Positions 1-8,758 of a DNA stretch of 64,000 bases are shown here, in pieces; the first letter of the stretch is position 1; each line of letters opens with the position of its first letter. Origin of the DNA: Natrinema halophilum. GTDB taxonomy: Archaea > Halobacteriota > Halobacteria > Halobacteriales > Natrialbaceae. Made by a program: the position numbers and the translations under genes. Location of the stretch: contig NZ_CP058601.1 of NCBI RefSeq assembly GCF_013402815.2, positions 3,348,001 to 3,412,000 of the forward strand. The letters run 5' to 3'. The notes under the pieces are model-generated. The model saw only the letters and a list, made by a program, of their open reading frames with translations, did no database searches and was not told the DNA's origin.

Positions 1-1404
1 CCGTCGACGGTCTTTCTCGCGCCCGACGGGACGGTGCTGACCGGTGCAGGCTATCTCGGCCCCGACGGAATGCGCCAGGTTCTCGACAGCGTCCGGACCA
101 TGTGGCAGACGAAAGGCAGCGGGGCCGCGCGAATCCCCCGTCCGCTGCGGGAGGATAACCCGCCGGCCGACGAGTTGACCGCCGACGTCGAATCGGCCAT
201 GCTCGGTCAGCTCACGGAGACATACGACGAAGTCGCCGGCGGCTGGGGTCAGAGCCCGAAGTTTCCACTCCCGGATGCCCTCGAGTTCGCACTCAAACGC
301 GACCGGGAGATGGCGCTGCGCTGCTACGATGCTGTCGGGGCAAATCTGTTAGACGAGTACGACGGCGGATTCTATCGCTTCGCGACGGAGCGCGACTGGT
401 CGGGGCTCCAGCGCGAGAAGTTACTGGATTCGAACGGCGCGCTCGTGCGGGCGTTTGCTAACGCCTACCTGCTCACCGGGAAAGACGAGTACCGCGAGCC
501 CGCCGAGCGGACGATCGAGTACCTGACGACGACGCTGTGGAACGGCAACAGAGACGCCTTCGCGAACAGCCAGGCTCCCGGTGAGGACGACGCCCATAGC
601 CTCGATGCGACCGAGCGGGCGAGTGCGGACGAGCCCCCTGTCGACGACGGCGTCTTCGCCGGTCCGAACGCACTGGCGATCGAAGGACTGTGTACCTACT
701 ACGCCTACACCGACGACGACCGCACACGCCGGTACGCCGAACGCGCGCTCACGACCCTCCGTGAGGACCTGCTTGCCGACGGCGTCGTCCGGCACACACT
801 CGGGGAAGACGACCGTAGAGGAGTCGGCGACCAACCCGTCTGTCTCCTCTCGAATCAGGCGCGCGCGCTGGGGGCACTGACGACGGCTGCGAGCACGCTC
901 GAAACGGCGGCCATCGAGGACGCAATCGAGATCGCCGACGCGACGATCGAGCGACTCTACGACGAAGATTCGTTTCTCGACGGCCCGGCCGAAGGGGTAG
1001 GCTTACTCGACCGTCCGCTTCGGCCACTCGATTCGAACGTCGCGTTCGCCGATGCGCTGCTCGAGGTAGCCGTTCTCGCCGACACGGATCGTTATCGAGA
1101 GTACGCACGACGGACGCTCGAAGCCTTCGCTGGTGCGAGCGACCGCTTCGGCGTCCAGATCGCACGATACGCGACGACTGTCTCCCGCCTGCTCGAGGGA
1201 CCGCTGGTGATACGGATCGCGGGCGAGCCTGGGTCGGACCTGCACCGTGCAGCGCTTCGCCTCGCAGACCACGAAAAAGTCGTCGTCCCCGAAGCGGACG
1301 AAATCGAAGCGGGAACGGCGCGAGTCGAACGCCGCGACCGCGTGTCCGCCCTCGCCGAAACTCCCCGCGAGTTGAGCGAACGTGTCCGGGCCGTTCACGA
1401 CTGA
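1..1404 (+). CDS. DUF255/thioredoxin-domain protein (YyaL/SSP411 family), C-terminal part
   Basis: The reading frame is open from base 1, so the start lies upstream of the window. The first codons (PSTVFLAPDG, then GAGYLGPDG) look like the end of a thioredoxin-like domain. The remaining roughly 430 residues are an alpha-helical barrel region with the family signature QSPKFPLPDALEF near residue 85 and GGFYRFATERDW near 125. Proteins of this family join a DUF255 thioredoxin-like domain to a barrel resembling sugar epimerases or glycosidases. Their biochemical role is not established. The TrmB-type regulator begins about 80 bases downstream on the same strand. Family assignment is from motif recognition, and the N-terminal CxxC region cannot be inspected here. 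Confidence 0.8.
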   Translation, partial: PSTVFLAPDGTVLTGAGYLGPDGMRQVLDSVRTMWQTKGSGAARIPRPLREDNPPADELTADVESAMLGQLTETYDEVAGGWGQSPKFPLPDALEFALKRDREMALRCYDAVGANLLDEYDGGFYRFATERDWSGLQREKLLDSNGALVRAFANAYLLTGKDEYREPAERTIEYLTTTLWNGNRDAFANSQAPGEDDAHSLDATERASADEPPVDDGVFAGPNALAIEGLCTYYAYTDDDRTRRYAERALTTLREDLLADGVVRHTLGEDDRRGVGDQPVCLLSNQARALGALTTAASTLETAAIEDAIEIADATIERLYDEDSFLDGPAEGVGLLDRPLRPLDSNVAFADALLEVAVLADTDRYREYARRTLEAFAGASDRFGVQIARYATTVSRLLEGPLVIRIAGEPGSDLHRAALRLADHEKVVVPEADEIEAGTARVERRDRVSALAETPRELSERVRAVHD

Positions 1405-1455
1405 CGTTCGGGCCCGAGACGCCCGTACCTGCTATTCCGTCAAACTACCACAGCG

Positions 1456-1462
1456 TTTATGT
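1456..1462 (+). promoter_or_regulatory. TATA box for the TrmB-family gene
   Basis: TTTATGT lies 25 to 31 bases upstream of the ATG at 1487. This spacing fits an archaeal promoter driving a leaderless or nearly leaderless transcript, and it supports 1487 over the in-frame ATG at 1382, which lies inside the preceding gene. Confidence 0.5.
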
Positions 1463-1486
1463 TTCTTCGGTATATTGGTTCCCGAT

Positions 1487-2290
1487 ATGGCCAGCCTCAG
1501 GGATCTCGGGCTCTCCGAGTACGAAGCTCGAGCCTACCGATCGTTGCTAACAACCGGGCCGACAACGGCAAAGGAGTTGTCACGGGCGAGTGACGTGCCG
1601 ATGGGCCGCATTTACGACGTCCTCAACAGCATCGAGCAGTACAATCTGGTTCGAAGCCAGACCGCGAGTCGGCCGAAAAAGTACGTCGCAGTCGAACCCT
1701 CAACGGCGCTCGATCGATTGCTCGACGACAAGAAACGCGAACTTGAAGAAAAAGCGGATCAGTACGAGTCGATCGTCGACGACCTGGCCGACGAACTCGA
1801 TGCCGCCGAACCGGTCGAAGAACAGTTCTGGACCGCCGCCGTTGGCCCCGACGAGACGATCGACCTCCTCCTCGAGCGGCTCGCAGCCGCCGACCGCGAT
1901 ATCGTTATGGTATCCGCGGACCCGGCCCCTCAGTGGGACATGCAAACCGTCAGCGAGGACGTGAACGCTCAACTCGAGGACGCACTCGATCGCGGTGTTT
2001 CGGTCGATCTCCTGATGACCCGTGACATGGTCGCATCGCTGTCGGAAGACGTGGGCCAACGGTATCGGGAGACTCTCCAGCAACGCGACGACTTCAACGT
2101 TCGGACGAACGACGATATCACGGGTTCGTTCAATATTATCGACGGCGTGGAAGTGTGCATTCAGGTACCGAACCCGCTTTCGTCGGGTGAGGCGTTCGGC
2201 ATGATCGATCTGAAGGACCCCGAATTCGCCGCGAACGTCCACGAGGAGTTCGTCCCGCGGTGGGAGGAAGCGGAGCCGCTCGAGTTTTAG
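1487..2290 (+). CDS. TrmB-family transcriptional regulator
   Basis: The product is 267 residues. It starts [20 protein letters not shown], the typical first helices of TrmB winged-helix domains, with the recognition region around residues 30-70 ([20 protein letters not shown]). A coiled linker ([20 protein letters not shown]) follows, then an alpha/beta effector domain. TrmB proteins bind sugars or other metabolites and regulate transport and central metabolism; the ligand here cannot be told. The ATG at 1487 was chosen because the longer frame would overlap the upstream gene and because of the TATA box. The stop codon overlaps the stop of the convergent mptA gene by three bases. Confidence 0.85.
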   Translation: MASLRDLGLSEYEARAYRSLLTTGPTTAKELSRASDVPMGRIYDVLNSIEQYNLVRSQTASRPKKYVAVEPSTALDRLLDDKKRELEEKADQYESIVDDLADELDAAEPVEEQFWTAAVGPDETIDLLLERLAAADRDIVMVSADPAPQWDMQTVSEDVNAQLEDALDRGVSVDLLMTRDMVASLSEDVGQRYRETLQQRDDFNVRTNDDITGSFNIIDGVEVCIQVPNPLSSGEAFGMIDLKDPEFAANVHEEFVPRWEEAEPLEF

Positions 2291-3213
2291 GTTCCGATCT
2301 CGTCGCGCAGCGTTCCCATTTCGACGACGCGCTCTGCATGGGCGTTGTGCTGGTGGATCGACTCGTCGTTGGACTGGCTCATCGTGATCACCGCGTCGTC
2401 GGGCAGGTGATCGAACTCGTCGACGACGCCTTCGGCCAGCGCGCGAACGCAGTCCTCGACGAACTTCGCGTCGGCGTGTGCTTCGTAGGTCATGTGGTCC
2501 TCGTCGGGCCGCTTCGCGAGGTTGTAGATCCGCGCGCTCATCGAGTCGCGCGCGATATCGATGACGTGGTTCAGGTCGACATCGGGATCGCCGTCGGCCT
2601 CGACGGTCAGCGTCGCGTGTCCGCGCTGGGAATGGCCTGGCTGGGGTACCTCGTCCAGAAACTTCGTGATCGTCTGTTCCTCGACGCCGAGATCCTCGAG
2701 GGTCTGTTTCGCGCGAGCCGCGGACATCCCTTGCGAGCACGGACAGACGGTCATGCCGGTGACCTGGGCGCCGATTTCCTCGCGAGTCCCCGATTCGGTG
2801 GCGGTGGCGGATGCGACGATGTCGACCATGTGCTGGGTCTCGCGGTCGCTCGCCGGCGTCTGCTCGCGGCGCATGTACTCTGCTTCCATCGAAACCTCAG
2901 CCTTCGAGGTGTAGTCGTGTTTCTCGAGCAGCCGTTCGGCAGCCTCGCCACAGACCTCCTCGACGCTGTAGGCCTCCTCGCGGGTGGCGTCCTCGAGGAT
3001 CTCGTCGATGACCTCCATGTTGCGACTCATATCCGCGCCCTTTCGCCAGGCGGGCAGATCGACGAACACCTCGAATTCGGCGGTGAGTACGATCGGTCGC
3101 TTTCCCTCGCGGGCGAGCTTGACGAGTTTGTCGACGCCGGTGACGCCGACCTGGCTCAAGCCGACTGTGACGTCGGGCGACGTGGCCTGCACGTCCGGCA
3201 GCTGATGACTCAT
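2287..3213 (-). CDS. mptA: GTP cyclohydrolase MptA (type IB/FolE2 family)
   Basis: The product is 308 residues from the ATG at 3213; another ATG three codons upstream (3222) is possible. It contains the GTP cyclohydrolase IB signature [10 protein letters not shown] near residue 150 and the conserved [16 protein letters not shown]. MptA converts GTP to 7,8-dihydroneopterin 2',3'-cyclic phosphate, the first step of archaeal pterin synthesis, and depends on Fe(II) or a similar metal. The start is [15 protein letters not shown], typical of haloarchaeal MptA. The gene is convergent with the TrmB gene with a tail overlap. Upstream, starting at 3306 on the other strand, is the first copy of the five-copy repeat. 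Confidence 0.93.
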   Translation of the reverse strand: MSHQLPDVQATSPDVTVGLSQVGVTGVDKLVKLAREGKRPIVLTAEFEVFVDLPAWRKGADMSRNMEVIDEILEDATREEAYSVEEVCGEAAERLLEKHDYTSKAEVSMEAEYMRREQTPASDRETQHMVDIVASATATESGTREEIGAQVTGMTVCPCSQGMSAARAKQTLEDLGVEEQTITKFLDEVPQPGHSQRGHATLTVEADGDPDVDLNHVIDIARDSMSARIYNLAKRPDEDHMTYEAHADAKFVEDCVRALAEGVVDEFDHLPDDAVITMSQSNDESIHQHNAHAERVVEMGTLRDEIGT

Positions 3214-3305
3214 TGGCCGCATTCAGGGCAGCAGGCGATTCAACCTTTCGGAAACGGTAGTGCCGGCGGCTCCGAACGGATGTCGTTGGCTCAAGCCGAC
3301 GTTTC

Positions 3306-3346
3306 TTTACGTGGTTCTGGTCACAAGGTAGAGCTATGACGGGAGA
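3306..3346 (+). repeat. Promoter-like repeat, copy R1
   Basis: First of five same-strand copies of a 41-bp sequence with the common pattern TTTAAGTG.TTCTGGTCAC followed by AAGGTGAAGCTACGA.GGGA. This copy reads TTTACGTG at its TATA-like start and TATGACGGGAGA at its end. Its similarity to R3 extends outward to about 60 bases, including GCCGACGTTTC upstream. It lies between mptA and a small membrane-protein gene, and no reading frame starts from it convincingly. Confidence 0.8.
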
Positions 3347-3439
3347 CGGTTCTACCACAAAATCTTCGTTCGATAGTTGCTACGCTGTGTTTCGACCGTT
3401 TTGTTCGCACGGATATCGATCTCGGTAACGGAACACGGA

Positions 3440-3643
3440 CTACGAGTCCCGCGAGCGTACGGAGAGGTACTCTGCAACCGTCAGCGGGATGCAAAACGCG
3501 AACAGGAGGAGAAACGTCGCACCGACGGCGGTGATCGTCCCGTCTGTACTGTGTACCGCCACGGCGACGGCCAGTATCCCGGTGATGTCTGTGTACGTGA
3601 CGGTCAGTTCCCGTTCGAATAGGGCTGAATGGCGGGCAGCCAT
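3440..3643 (-). CDS. Small two-helix membrane protein
   Basis: The product is 67 residues, starting MAARHSALFERELTVTYTDI. Two hydrophobic stretches follow (about residues 20-31, ITGILAVAVAVH, and 36-57, GTITAVGATFLLLFAFCIPL), then a charged tail SVRSRDS. The start at 3643 is supported by an AT-rich TATA-like TTTATTATCC about 27 bases upstream on the minus strand, which fits leaderless transcription. A longer frame reaching 3727 would run through that promoter. I do not recognise a named family. It lies between repeat copies R1 and R2, with no other gene on its strand nearby. Confidence 0.55.
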   Translation of the reverse strand: MAARHSALFERELTVTYTDITGILAVAVAVHSTDGTITAVGATFLLLFAFCIPLTVAEYLSVRSRDS

Positions 3644-3663
3644 TGTCACACAGTTTAGGGGTT

Positions 3664-3675
3664 GGATAATAAATA
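3664..3675 (-). promoter_or_regulatory. TATA box for the 67-residue membrane protein
   Basis: The plus strand reads GGATAATAAATA, so the minus strand reads TATTTATTATCC. Its centre is about 27 bases from the ATG at 3643, the usual archaeal distance to a leaderless start. Confidence 0.5.
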
Positions 3676-3812
3676 CAAAAGTCGAACTGATCGTCGGCGG
3701 ACCGTCGTGAGTGATCCAGTCGGTCAAGAACGAACTGGACCCGCTCCGGACGGCTCCGCGGGTATTTATTCGATACCGCTTGTCGCGCTGCCATCTCGGA
3801 CTCCGGTCGTGC

Positions 3813-3853
3813 TTTAAGTGCTTCTGGTCACAAGATGAAGCTACGACGGGAGA
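3813..3853 (+). repeat. Promoter-like repeat, copy R2
   Basis: This copy reads TTTAAGTGCTTCTGGTCACA, then AGATGAAGCTACGACGGGAGA. It has the perfect TATA-like TTTAAGT and differs from the common pattern mainly by AAGATG for AAGGTG. Sequence downstream of the repeat is not shared with the other copies. Confidence 0.8.
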
Positions 3854-4096
3854 TCGTTCGCTTCTCGAGGTCGCTTACGCTCGCCAGCGTCGCATCCGGC
3901 GCGAGTAACCCGATCTTCGTCGTGCGGTAGCCGCTTCTTCCCCTTCTCGAACGGCCTTACCGATCGTCTCCAGAACAATACCTCTCTGTTCGTCTGCCGG
4001 ATCTCTCCCGAATGGGCCCTTGTCCGTACTCCAGTTACGCCGTAGATCCGTTCGCGTGCTAGTCGTGGCGAGGTCCGATCCTCGAGCCGACGTTTC

Positions 4097-4137
4097 TTTA
4101 AGTGGTTCTCGTCACAAGGTAGAGTTATGACGGGAGA
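4097..4137 (+). repeat. Promoter-like repeat, copy R3
   Basis: This copy is nearly identical to R1 over about 60 bases (from GCCGACGTTTC through TATGACGGGAGACG). It differs at the TATA-like part (TTTAAGTG rather than TTTACGTG), at one base in TTCTCGTC, and in GAGTTATGA. Confidence 0.8.
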
Positions 4138-4276
4138 CGACTGTTCTCCATTGCTCACGTTTGATAGCCTCGGCCCCGTCTCTCCCGGACGAGTTCGACC
4201 CGGCTGAGACCAATTCTCGATCACGACGAGACGTTTCCGATAGCCCGTCCGATTCGGGACTGACTTGCGTTCGGCC

Positions 4277-4317
4277 TTTAAGTACTTCTGGTCACAAGGT
4301 GAAGCTACGAAGGGCAT
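4277..4317 (+). repeat. Promoter-like repeat, copy R4, upstream of the nucleotidyltransferase gene
   Basis: This copy reads TTTAAGTACTTCTGGTCACA, then AGGTGAAGCTACGAAGGGCA. It ends 51 bases before the ATG of the RlaP-type gene at 4369, so a transcript starting about 25 bases after the TTTAAGT would carry a leader of roughly 65 bases into that gene. Confidence 0.8.
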
Positions 4318-4368
4318 TCGTCACCCGGCCGTTTCGGGTTTCGATTCTGATTTCATCGAGCCCCAGCT

Positions 4369-5289
4369 ATGACTGTCGTTCCGAACCACGTCCGGGAAAC
4401 CGTCGACGACCACCTGACGGAACTCGAGCGCGAGCACGACGTGGTGGTCGCGCTAGCGGTCGCCCGCGGCAGCCGCGCCTGGGGCGCGGCGAGTCCTGGC
4501 AGCGACTACGACGTCGGGTTCGTCTACGCGCCGACGGACCTTCGCCGGTACGCTCACCTCGAGCGACCTCCCGGAACCATCGTCGAGGACCGCGGCGAGT
4601 TTGAGTATCAGGGCTGGGACGTGCGGACGTTCGCGGGCCTGCTCGCCGACTCGAACGATGGGGCGATCGACCTTTTGCGGAGTCCGATCCGCTATCGCAC
4701 CGCCTACGACCCCACGCCTCTGGCCGAATACGTCGAGCGGACGTACAACCCGATCGACCTCTATCACGCGTGGCGCGGGATCGCGACGAGCAACTACCGG
4801 AAGTACATCTCACATCATCTGGTCCGCAATGACGACGAGATCTTCCCGATCCTCGAGACTGACGTCGACTCGTACGTCATCGAGACCGACGACGGGACGG
4901 CGACGGTCGCGGGCGACGACGAGCGGTTCGCGGAGACACAGACGAAGCCGACCGTCAAACGAAACCTCACGATCCTCCGCGCAGCAATGTCCGCGCGCTA
5001 TCTGAAAGCGACCGGTGACCGCGGCGAGCACGACCTTCCTGTGCTCGCATTCGATCGGTTCCTGCGCGAGCAGGCGCCCACCGTGTTCGACGCGGAGCGG
5101 ATCGAGGCAGCCCGAGCATTGCTCGAGCGCAAACAGGCGGGTGAAGGGGCAGTCGAGATCGGCGACACCGTCGGCCGCGAGTTCGCGCAGCCGCCGCGAG
5201 AAATAGATCCCGCGATCCACGCCCGCGACGGCCCCCGTACGACGCAGATAAACGAGTTTATCGACGAGGTACTCGCCGCAGTCCAGTGA
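4369..5289 (+). CDS. Predicted nucleotidyltransferase, RlaP/DUF4111-like (PF10127 type)
   Basis: The product is 306 residues. Residues 29-52 carry the minimal nucleotidyltransferase signature: VARGSRAWGAASPGSDYDVG gives the G-S and D-x-D metal-binding pattern. The rest is mostly helical and contains YHAWRGIATSNYRKYI and TKPTVKRNLTILRAAM, typical of the RlaP family (RNA-ligase-associated predicted nucleotidyltransferases). The substrate is unknown and no RNA ligase gene is next to it. Repeat R4 lies directly upstream and R5 directly downstream, so the gene is framed by the repeat family. Confidence 0.75.
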   Translation: MTVVPNHVRETVDDHLTELEREHDVVVALAVARGSRAWGAASPGSDYDVGFVYAPTDLRRYAHLERPPGTIVEDRGEFEYQGWDVRTFAGLLADSNDGAIDLLRSPIRYRTAYDPTPLAEYVERTYNPIDLYHAWRGIATSNYRKYISHHLVRNDDEIFPILETDVDSYVIETDDGTATVAGDDERFAETQTKPTVKRNLTILRAAMSARYLKATGDRGEHDLPVLAFDRFLREQAPTVFDAERIEAARALLERKQAGEGAVEIGDTVGREFAQPPREIDPAIHARDGPRTTQINEFIDEVLAAVQ

Positions 5290-5592
5290 ATTCGCCCGAT
5301 CGGATTTCTGCCCGTATCTGACAGGTCACCGACCGGATGGTGATTTAAGTGCCTCTGGTCATAAGGTGAAGATACGAAGGGATTTTGACCGGGTGATGCA
5401 ACTCGAGAGCGATGGTACTCGAGATCGCCTCCGATCGTTCGATACGCGTCATCTCGCTGCCGCAGTTGCGCTCGGAACGTGCCGTCACCTCGTTTGGATC
5501 CGCCCGGTATCTATCTGAAAACCTGATAGTCACGCCGAGACGGTACTGAAAGGAGCGAGCCTTTTTCACTCTCCCCCTCTGAGCGACAGACG
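5290..5592. other. Intergenic stretch holding repeat R5
   Basis: About 300 bases between the nucleotidyltransferase and the epsilon-like gene. It holds R5 at its left side and a short T-rich stretch (CCTTTTTCACTC near 5560) just before the next start. I see no gene. Confidence 0.5.
5344..5384 (+). repeat. Promoter-like repeat, copy R5
   Basis: The most divergent copy: TTTAAGTGCCTCTGGTCATA, then AGGTGAAGATACGAAGGGA. It keeps the TATA-like box and the spacing but has CCTC for CTTC and CATAAGG for CACAAGG. Confidence 0.7.
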
Positions 5593-6363
5593 ATGCAAGA
5601 CGACGGTGCCGACCCTGGTCCAGCCGCCGAGGGTGACGTGGCCGTTGCGGACAGCGCCGAGTCCGCCTTCGAACGCGATAGTCGGCTCGAGACGCGGCCC
5701 GGGTCCGGATCGCTCTCACGGGCGGACGTTCAACGCGATTCGACGGTCCGGCGATGGGGCGTCGTCACGCCCAGTGCGACGGTCATCGGCCGTGCAGCGT
5801 CACCCGATGCAGACCTCTCAGAGAGCGTTCGTCGCCTCCACGACGAACAGCACGCGGCGACGCCGGGTTACAGCGAGCGCGCCCATCAGCTCGATCGACT
5901 TCGAACCACGCAGGCGCTGTGTAACGCCCTCGAGGTGACCCCGTGGCAGCGCGATCTGGCGCTCGGCGTCATGGACGAAATCGACCTCACCGAATTCGGC
6001 AGCCAGCGGGCGATTCCGAAGGTCGCACTGGTGGTGATCCGCCACGTCGTCGACATCGATAGACAGCAGTATTTCGGACTCGACGATATCGACGCGCAGT
6101 CGCTGTCGGCCGACCGAATGGAGGAGTTGTTCGCCCGTTATCGAGCCCATGATATCACCGACGAAGAGACGTTCAAGCGACTCGCGGCCGACTACGGGCT
6201 GGATACGACGAATCTGAATCGACTGCGCCGCGTCCTGAAGGCCCAGCTCGAAGACGAACTCCCGGCCTATGGCCGCAACCCGTACCGAGATCCGAATCTG
6301 CCAGACGCGGCGGAATCGGACGTCGAGGGAACCAACGCGGCATCGACCAGCAGCCAGAGCTAA
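5593..6363 (+). CDS. Haloarchaeal RNA polymerase epsilon-like protein
   Basis: The product is 256 residues. The first 50 are acidic and low in complexity. A conserved block then begins RRWGVVTPSATVIGR, followed by a helical domain (about 80-220) with GYSERAHQLDRLRTTQALCN and TEFGSQRAIPKVALVVIRH. This helical core resembles a cyclin/TFB-like fold. Proteins of this kind in haloarchaea are annotated as DNA-directed RNA polymerase subunit epsilon, an accessory protein without a bacterial equivalent. I rely on memory of that family for the name. The transcriptional role is inference. Confidence 0.55.
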   Translation: MQDDGADPGPAAEGDVAVADSAESAFERDSRLETRPGSGSLSRADVQRDSTVRRWGVVTPSATVIGRAASPDADLSESVRRLHDEQHAATPGYSERAHQLDRLRTTQALCNALEVTPWQRDLALGVMDEIDLTEFGSQRAIPKVALVVIRHVVDIDRQQYFGLDDIDAQSLSADRMEELFARYRAHDITDEETFKRLAADYGLDTTNLNRLRRVLKAQLEDELPAYGRNPYRDPNLPDAAESDVEGTNAASTSSQS

Positions 6364-6538
6364 CCGCCAGGCTTCCGCCGAACGTTCGGCCGCCGCTGAA
6401 CCAGGGCCCCAGACTTGATACCGTGTCCGTCTCGAATCGCGTTCTGAGAACCCGTTTCGTATCCTCGAAAGCGAGTCACATCCCGCGAACCGCCTCCTGT
6501 GACCGGATACTTTTCCCTCGTGGAGCCCAACCGGCGCT

Positions 6539-7198
6539 ATGGCCGACGCAGACACCAATGCCGACGAGACGCAGGTGACGGACGACCGAATCACGATCTA
6601 CGCTGACTACGTCTGTCCGTTCTGTTATCTGGGGACACGCTCCCTCGACCAGTATCAAGATGGGCGCGACGAGCCGCTGGCTGTTGACTGGCGTCCGTTC
6701 GACCTCCGACGCGGGAAACGGAATCCGGACGGATCGGTCGATCACGATGCGAACGACGGAAAGGACGACCAGTACTACGAGCAGGCCAGGCAGAACGTCC
6801 GCCGGCTCCAGGACGAGTACGGCGTCGAAATGAGCCAGGAAATCGCGACGGAAGTCGATTCGTTCAACGCCCAGGTCGCATCGTGGTACGTCAAACAGGA
6901 GTTTCCCGACCGATGGGACGCATTCGACGAGGCGATCTACACGGCGCTGTGGCAGGATGAGCGCGATATCGGCGACAGTCAGGTGCTGACCGACCTCGCG
7001 GACGACGTCGGTCTCCCGAGCGACGAGATTCGCAAGGCCGTCGAAGACGACGACTACCGGGCGGACCTCGAGAAGCGCTTCGCGGACGCACACGAGGACG
7101 GAGTCACCGGCGTTCCGATGTTCGTCTCTGACGGTCGCGTCGCCCGCGGCGCGGTGCCGCCGGAGCACCTGAAGCGGCTCGTCGAGGGCGGACAGTAG
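6539..7198 (+). CDS. DsbA-family oxidoreductase, FrnE-like
   Basis: The product is 219 residues with no signal peptide, so it is probably cytoplasmic. The thioredoxin-fold active site YADYVCPFCYLG (CPFC) is at about residues 20-30. The helical insert follows, and the cis-proline loop GVTGVPMFVSDGRV is near residue 195. FrnE proteins are DsbA-type thiol oxidoreductases linked to redox stress or polyketide chemistry; the substrate here is unknown. The 3' end matters for the locus: a diverged second copy of this end (shared AGCGGCTCGTCGAGGGC) is found at 9110-9166, beside the intact nadK gene, indicating that the island 7199-9168 was inserted between the two. Confidence 0.8.
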   Translation: MADADTNADETQVTDDRITIYADYVCPFCYLGTRSLDQYQDGRDEPLAVDWRPFDLRRGKRNPDGSVDHDANDGKDDQYYEQARQNVRRLQDEYGVEMSQEIATEVDSFNAQVASWYVKQEFPDRWDAFDEAIYTALWQDERDIGDSQVLTDLADDVGLPSDEIRKAVEDDDYRADLEKRFADAHEDGVTGVPMFVSDGRVARGAVPPEHLKRLVEGGQ

Positions 7199-7204
7199 TA
7201 CCGG

Positions 7205-7313
7205 TTACTCGAGTTTGTCGAGCCCATCGAAGAAGTTCGCCTGCGGGCCGACGAGCGTAACGGGGTCGGGCGAGCGAGACCGAGATCGTCGCGGGCGGCT
7301 CGGTCGCGCTCAT
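7205..7313 (-). pseudogene. Remnant of the 3' end of an NAD kinase gene
   Basis: On the minus strand this piece encodes TEPPATISVSLA, then, after a frame change, VTLVGPQANFFDGLDKLE and a TAA stop. The intact nadK gene at 9169 ends EPPATVSVTLADDSVTLAGP followed by QANFFDGLDKLE. The nucleotide match (for example 7207-7240 against 9171-9204) is strong but not perfect, so this is a diverged, frameshifted copy of about the last 35 codons. It sits directly after frnE, as the true nadK end would have before the island entered. Confidence 0.85.
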
Positions 7314-7765
7314 CTAAGTCATGGTGAACATCTCTACACCGCAGTTATCGACGATATCTCGCTTTCACCGTCTGTTCTGTCACATTGAAATGGTTCGTCG
7401 CTGTCGTGGTCGTAACCACGGTCTGCTAGACTGTGTAAAACATAGCACGCCTACTGCTTGAACCAGTATAGTCCTAGTGTCTTATGGCCTGTCTCCCATA
7501 CGTTGATTGCCCTACTTATACTCTAGCCGGCGACTGTTTGGCGAGTTGTCTATTATACATTACAAAGCCCCATCGAGAATTTTCACGAGCTTTACTACCT
7601 AGTTGAGATTTATGAGTACCTGCTCGCTAGATGGATTATCGTAATAGTGATAAATAGACAGTTATTATAGAAATTGAAGCGCGTTATGGTAGAATACTAA
7701 TTTATAATATTAACTATACAATTGTTATAATTACCGCTAAAGATAGAAAAAATTAATAGTGAGAA
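7314..7765. other. AT-rich left part of the small island, no gene seen
   Basis: The base composition changes sharply from the GC-rich chromosome to AT-rich sequence with many TTATAAT-like runs (7680-7760). I see no open frame of substance and no integrase or transposase. Confidence 0.5.
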
Positions 7766-8662
7766 ATGATAACCGGAAATGCAATGACCTCCAATCAAGC
7801 GAATCACAGAAGTACGATAGAGACGGACAGGCGTACATTCCTTAAAGCAGGCTCTTATAGCGGGTTGGCAGCGATTGGAGCCTCCGGAGTAATGACCAGT
7901 TCAGTTACTGCGGCCAGCGATTCTTTCAACAAATTCGCTGAATTATCAAGAAACGGGAACTTTGAGGAAGCAGAGAAAGTAGCTAAAGAAAACGATTTTG
8001 AATACCATCTCAATACAGTCAGGGCTGGTCACAATGAGAATGGATTAAAGAGCACTTCTGGGAGCGTCTCTGCCCAACATTACTATAAAAAACCCAGCTC
8101 AACCGGTTCGGGAGAGGTCTCCCTGATTACCGGTAAAGATGGAAGAGAAATGTGGGTCACTCTTTATTGGGATCTCTATTATAATACTTCCCCATACGAT
8201 TTTGATGGACAAATGCCAAAAGATGCTTGTGTTATCGCTTGGGAAGATAGCCAATGGGGCCTAGTTGGTTTAGATACAGTTATTAGTTGGTCCGAGGTTT
8301 ACGCGGCTGCTGACAAGATAGAGTCGAAAAAATTACCAGTTGAGATGCAGGGTGGAGGATTAATTGGTGAGCAAAACAATGCACTTGGGTTTACAGTCAT
8401 AGATTGGCTTAAAGACCGATCGGGGGACATTCTGCTCACTGATCGGTGCGAAGGAGCCGTCCAAGCTAAACTTCGAAAGCAAAACTATCCTGAGCGCCAA
8501 CCTGGGCGTATTGAAACGCTATACGAACATACTTGGAGTATTGGTAGTCTGGCTGGCTGGAACTTTCTTGAAAATGTGTCTATCTCACCTACCGGTACAG
8601 TCTCCGTGTCAGTACCCATTGGTGCTGATTCTTGGGAAGAACAAGACGACTATTCTGCCTGA
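7766..8662 (+). CDS. Tat-exported protein of unknown function
   Basis: The product is 298 residues. The N-terminus carries a twin-arginine signal: TDRRTFLKAGSYSGLAAIG at residues 21-39, with a likely cleavage site after SSVTAA near residue 50. The mature part begins with a charged helical segment (FNKFAELSRNGNFEEAEKVA) and continues as a beta-rich domain with many W, Y and G residues and only two cysteines. I recognise no family. An alternative ATG lies six codons downstream (7784). Codon use is AT-rich, unlike the flanking genes, suggesting transfer. The small membrane protein gene begins 97 bases downstream on the same strand; the two could work together, but that is only proximity. Confidence 0.75.
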   Translation: MITGNAMTSNQANHRSTIETDRRTFLKAGSYSGLAAIGASGVMTSSVTAASDSFNKFAELSRNGNFEEAEKVAKENDFEYHLNTVRAGHNENGLKSTSGSVSAQHYYKKPSSTGSGEVSLITGKDGREMWVTLYWDLYYNTSPYDFDGQMPKDACVIAWEDSQWGLVGLDTVISWSEVYAAADKIESKKLPVEMQGGGLIGEQNNALGFTVIDWLKDRSGDILLTDRCEGAVQAKLRKQNYPERQPGRIETLYEHTWSIGSLAGWNFLENVSISPTGTVSVSVPIGADSWEEQDDYSA

Positions 8663-8730
8663 TATTTAGATAAATTAATATATAACATTCATATTTACTT
8701 ATTTAATAGGTATTACTATAGCAAAAAGCA

Positions 8731-8738
8731 TTTTTATC
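8731..8738 (+). promoter_or_regulatory. TATA box for the 60-residue membrane protein
   Basis: TTTTTATC lies 21 to 28 bases before the ATG at 8759, so the small gene probably has its own leaderless promoter. Confidence 0.4.
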
Positions 8739-8758
8739 GCGAATGTATACCTCGCTAC

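Larger units (their letters stand above)
3644..4368. other. Intergenic stretch holding repeats R2, R3 and R4
   Basis: About 725 bases contain three of the five 41-bp repeats (R2-R4). Open frames in both directions (for example 3711-3908 on + and 3841-4317 on -) lack haloarchaeal codon patterns and are best read as non-coding. Nothing else was recognised between the repeats. Confidence 0.5.

Noticed and set aside
3841-4317. Minus-strand frame in which repeats R3 and R4 give similar peptides (PCDENHLKK and PCDQKYLK)
   Set aside because: The peptide likeness follows from DNA-level conservation of the repeat; differences between copies change amino acids and no start or common frame spans them.
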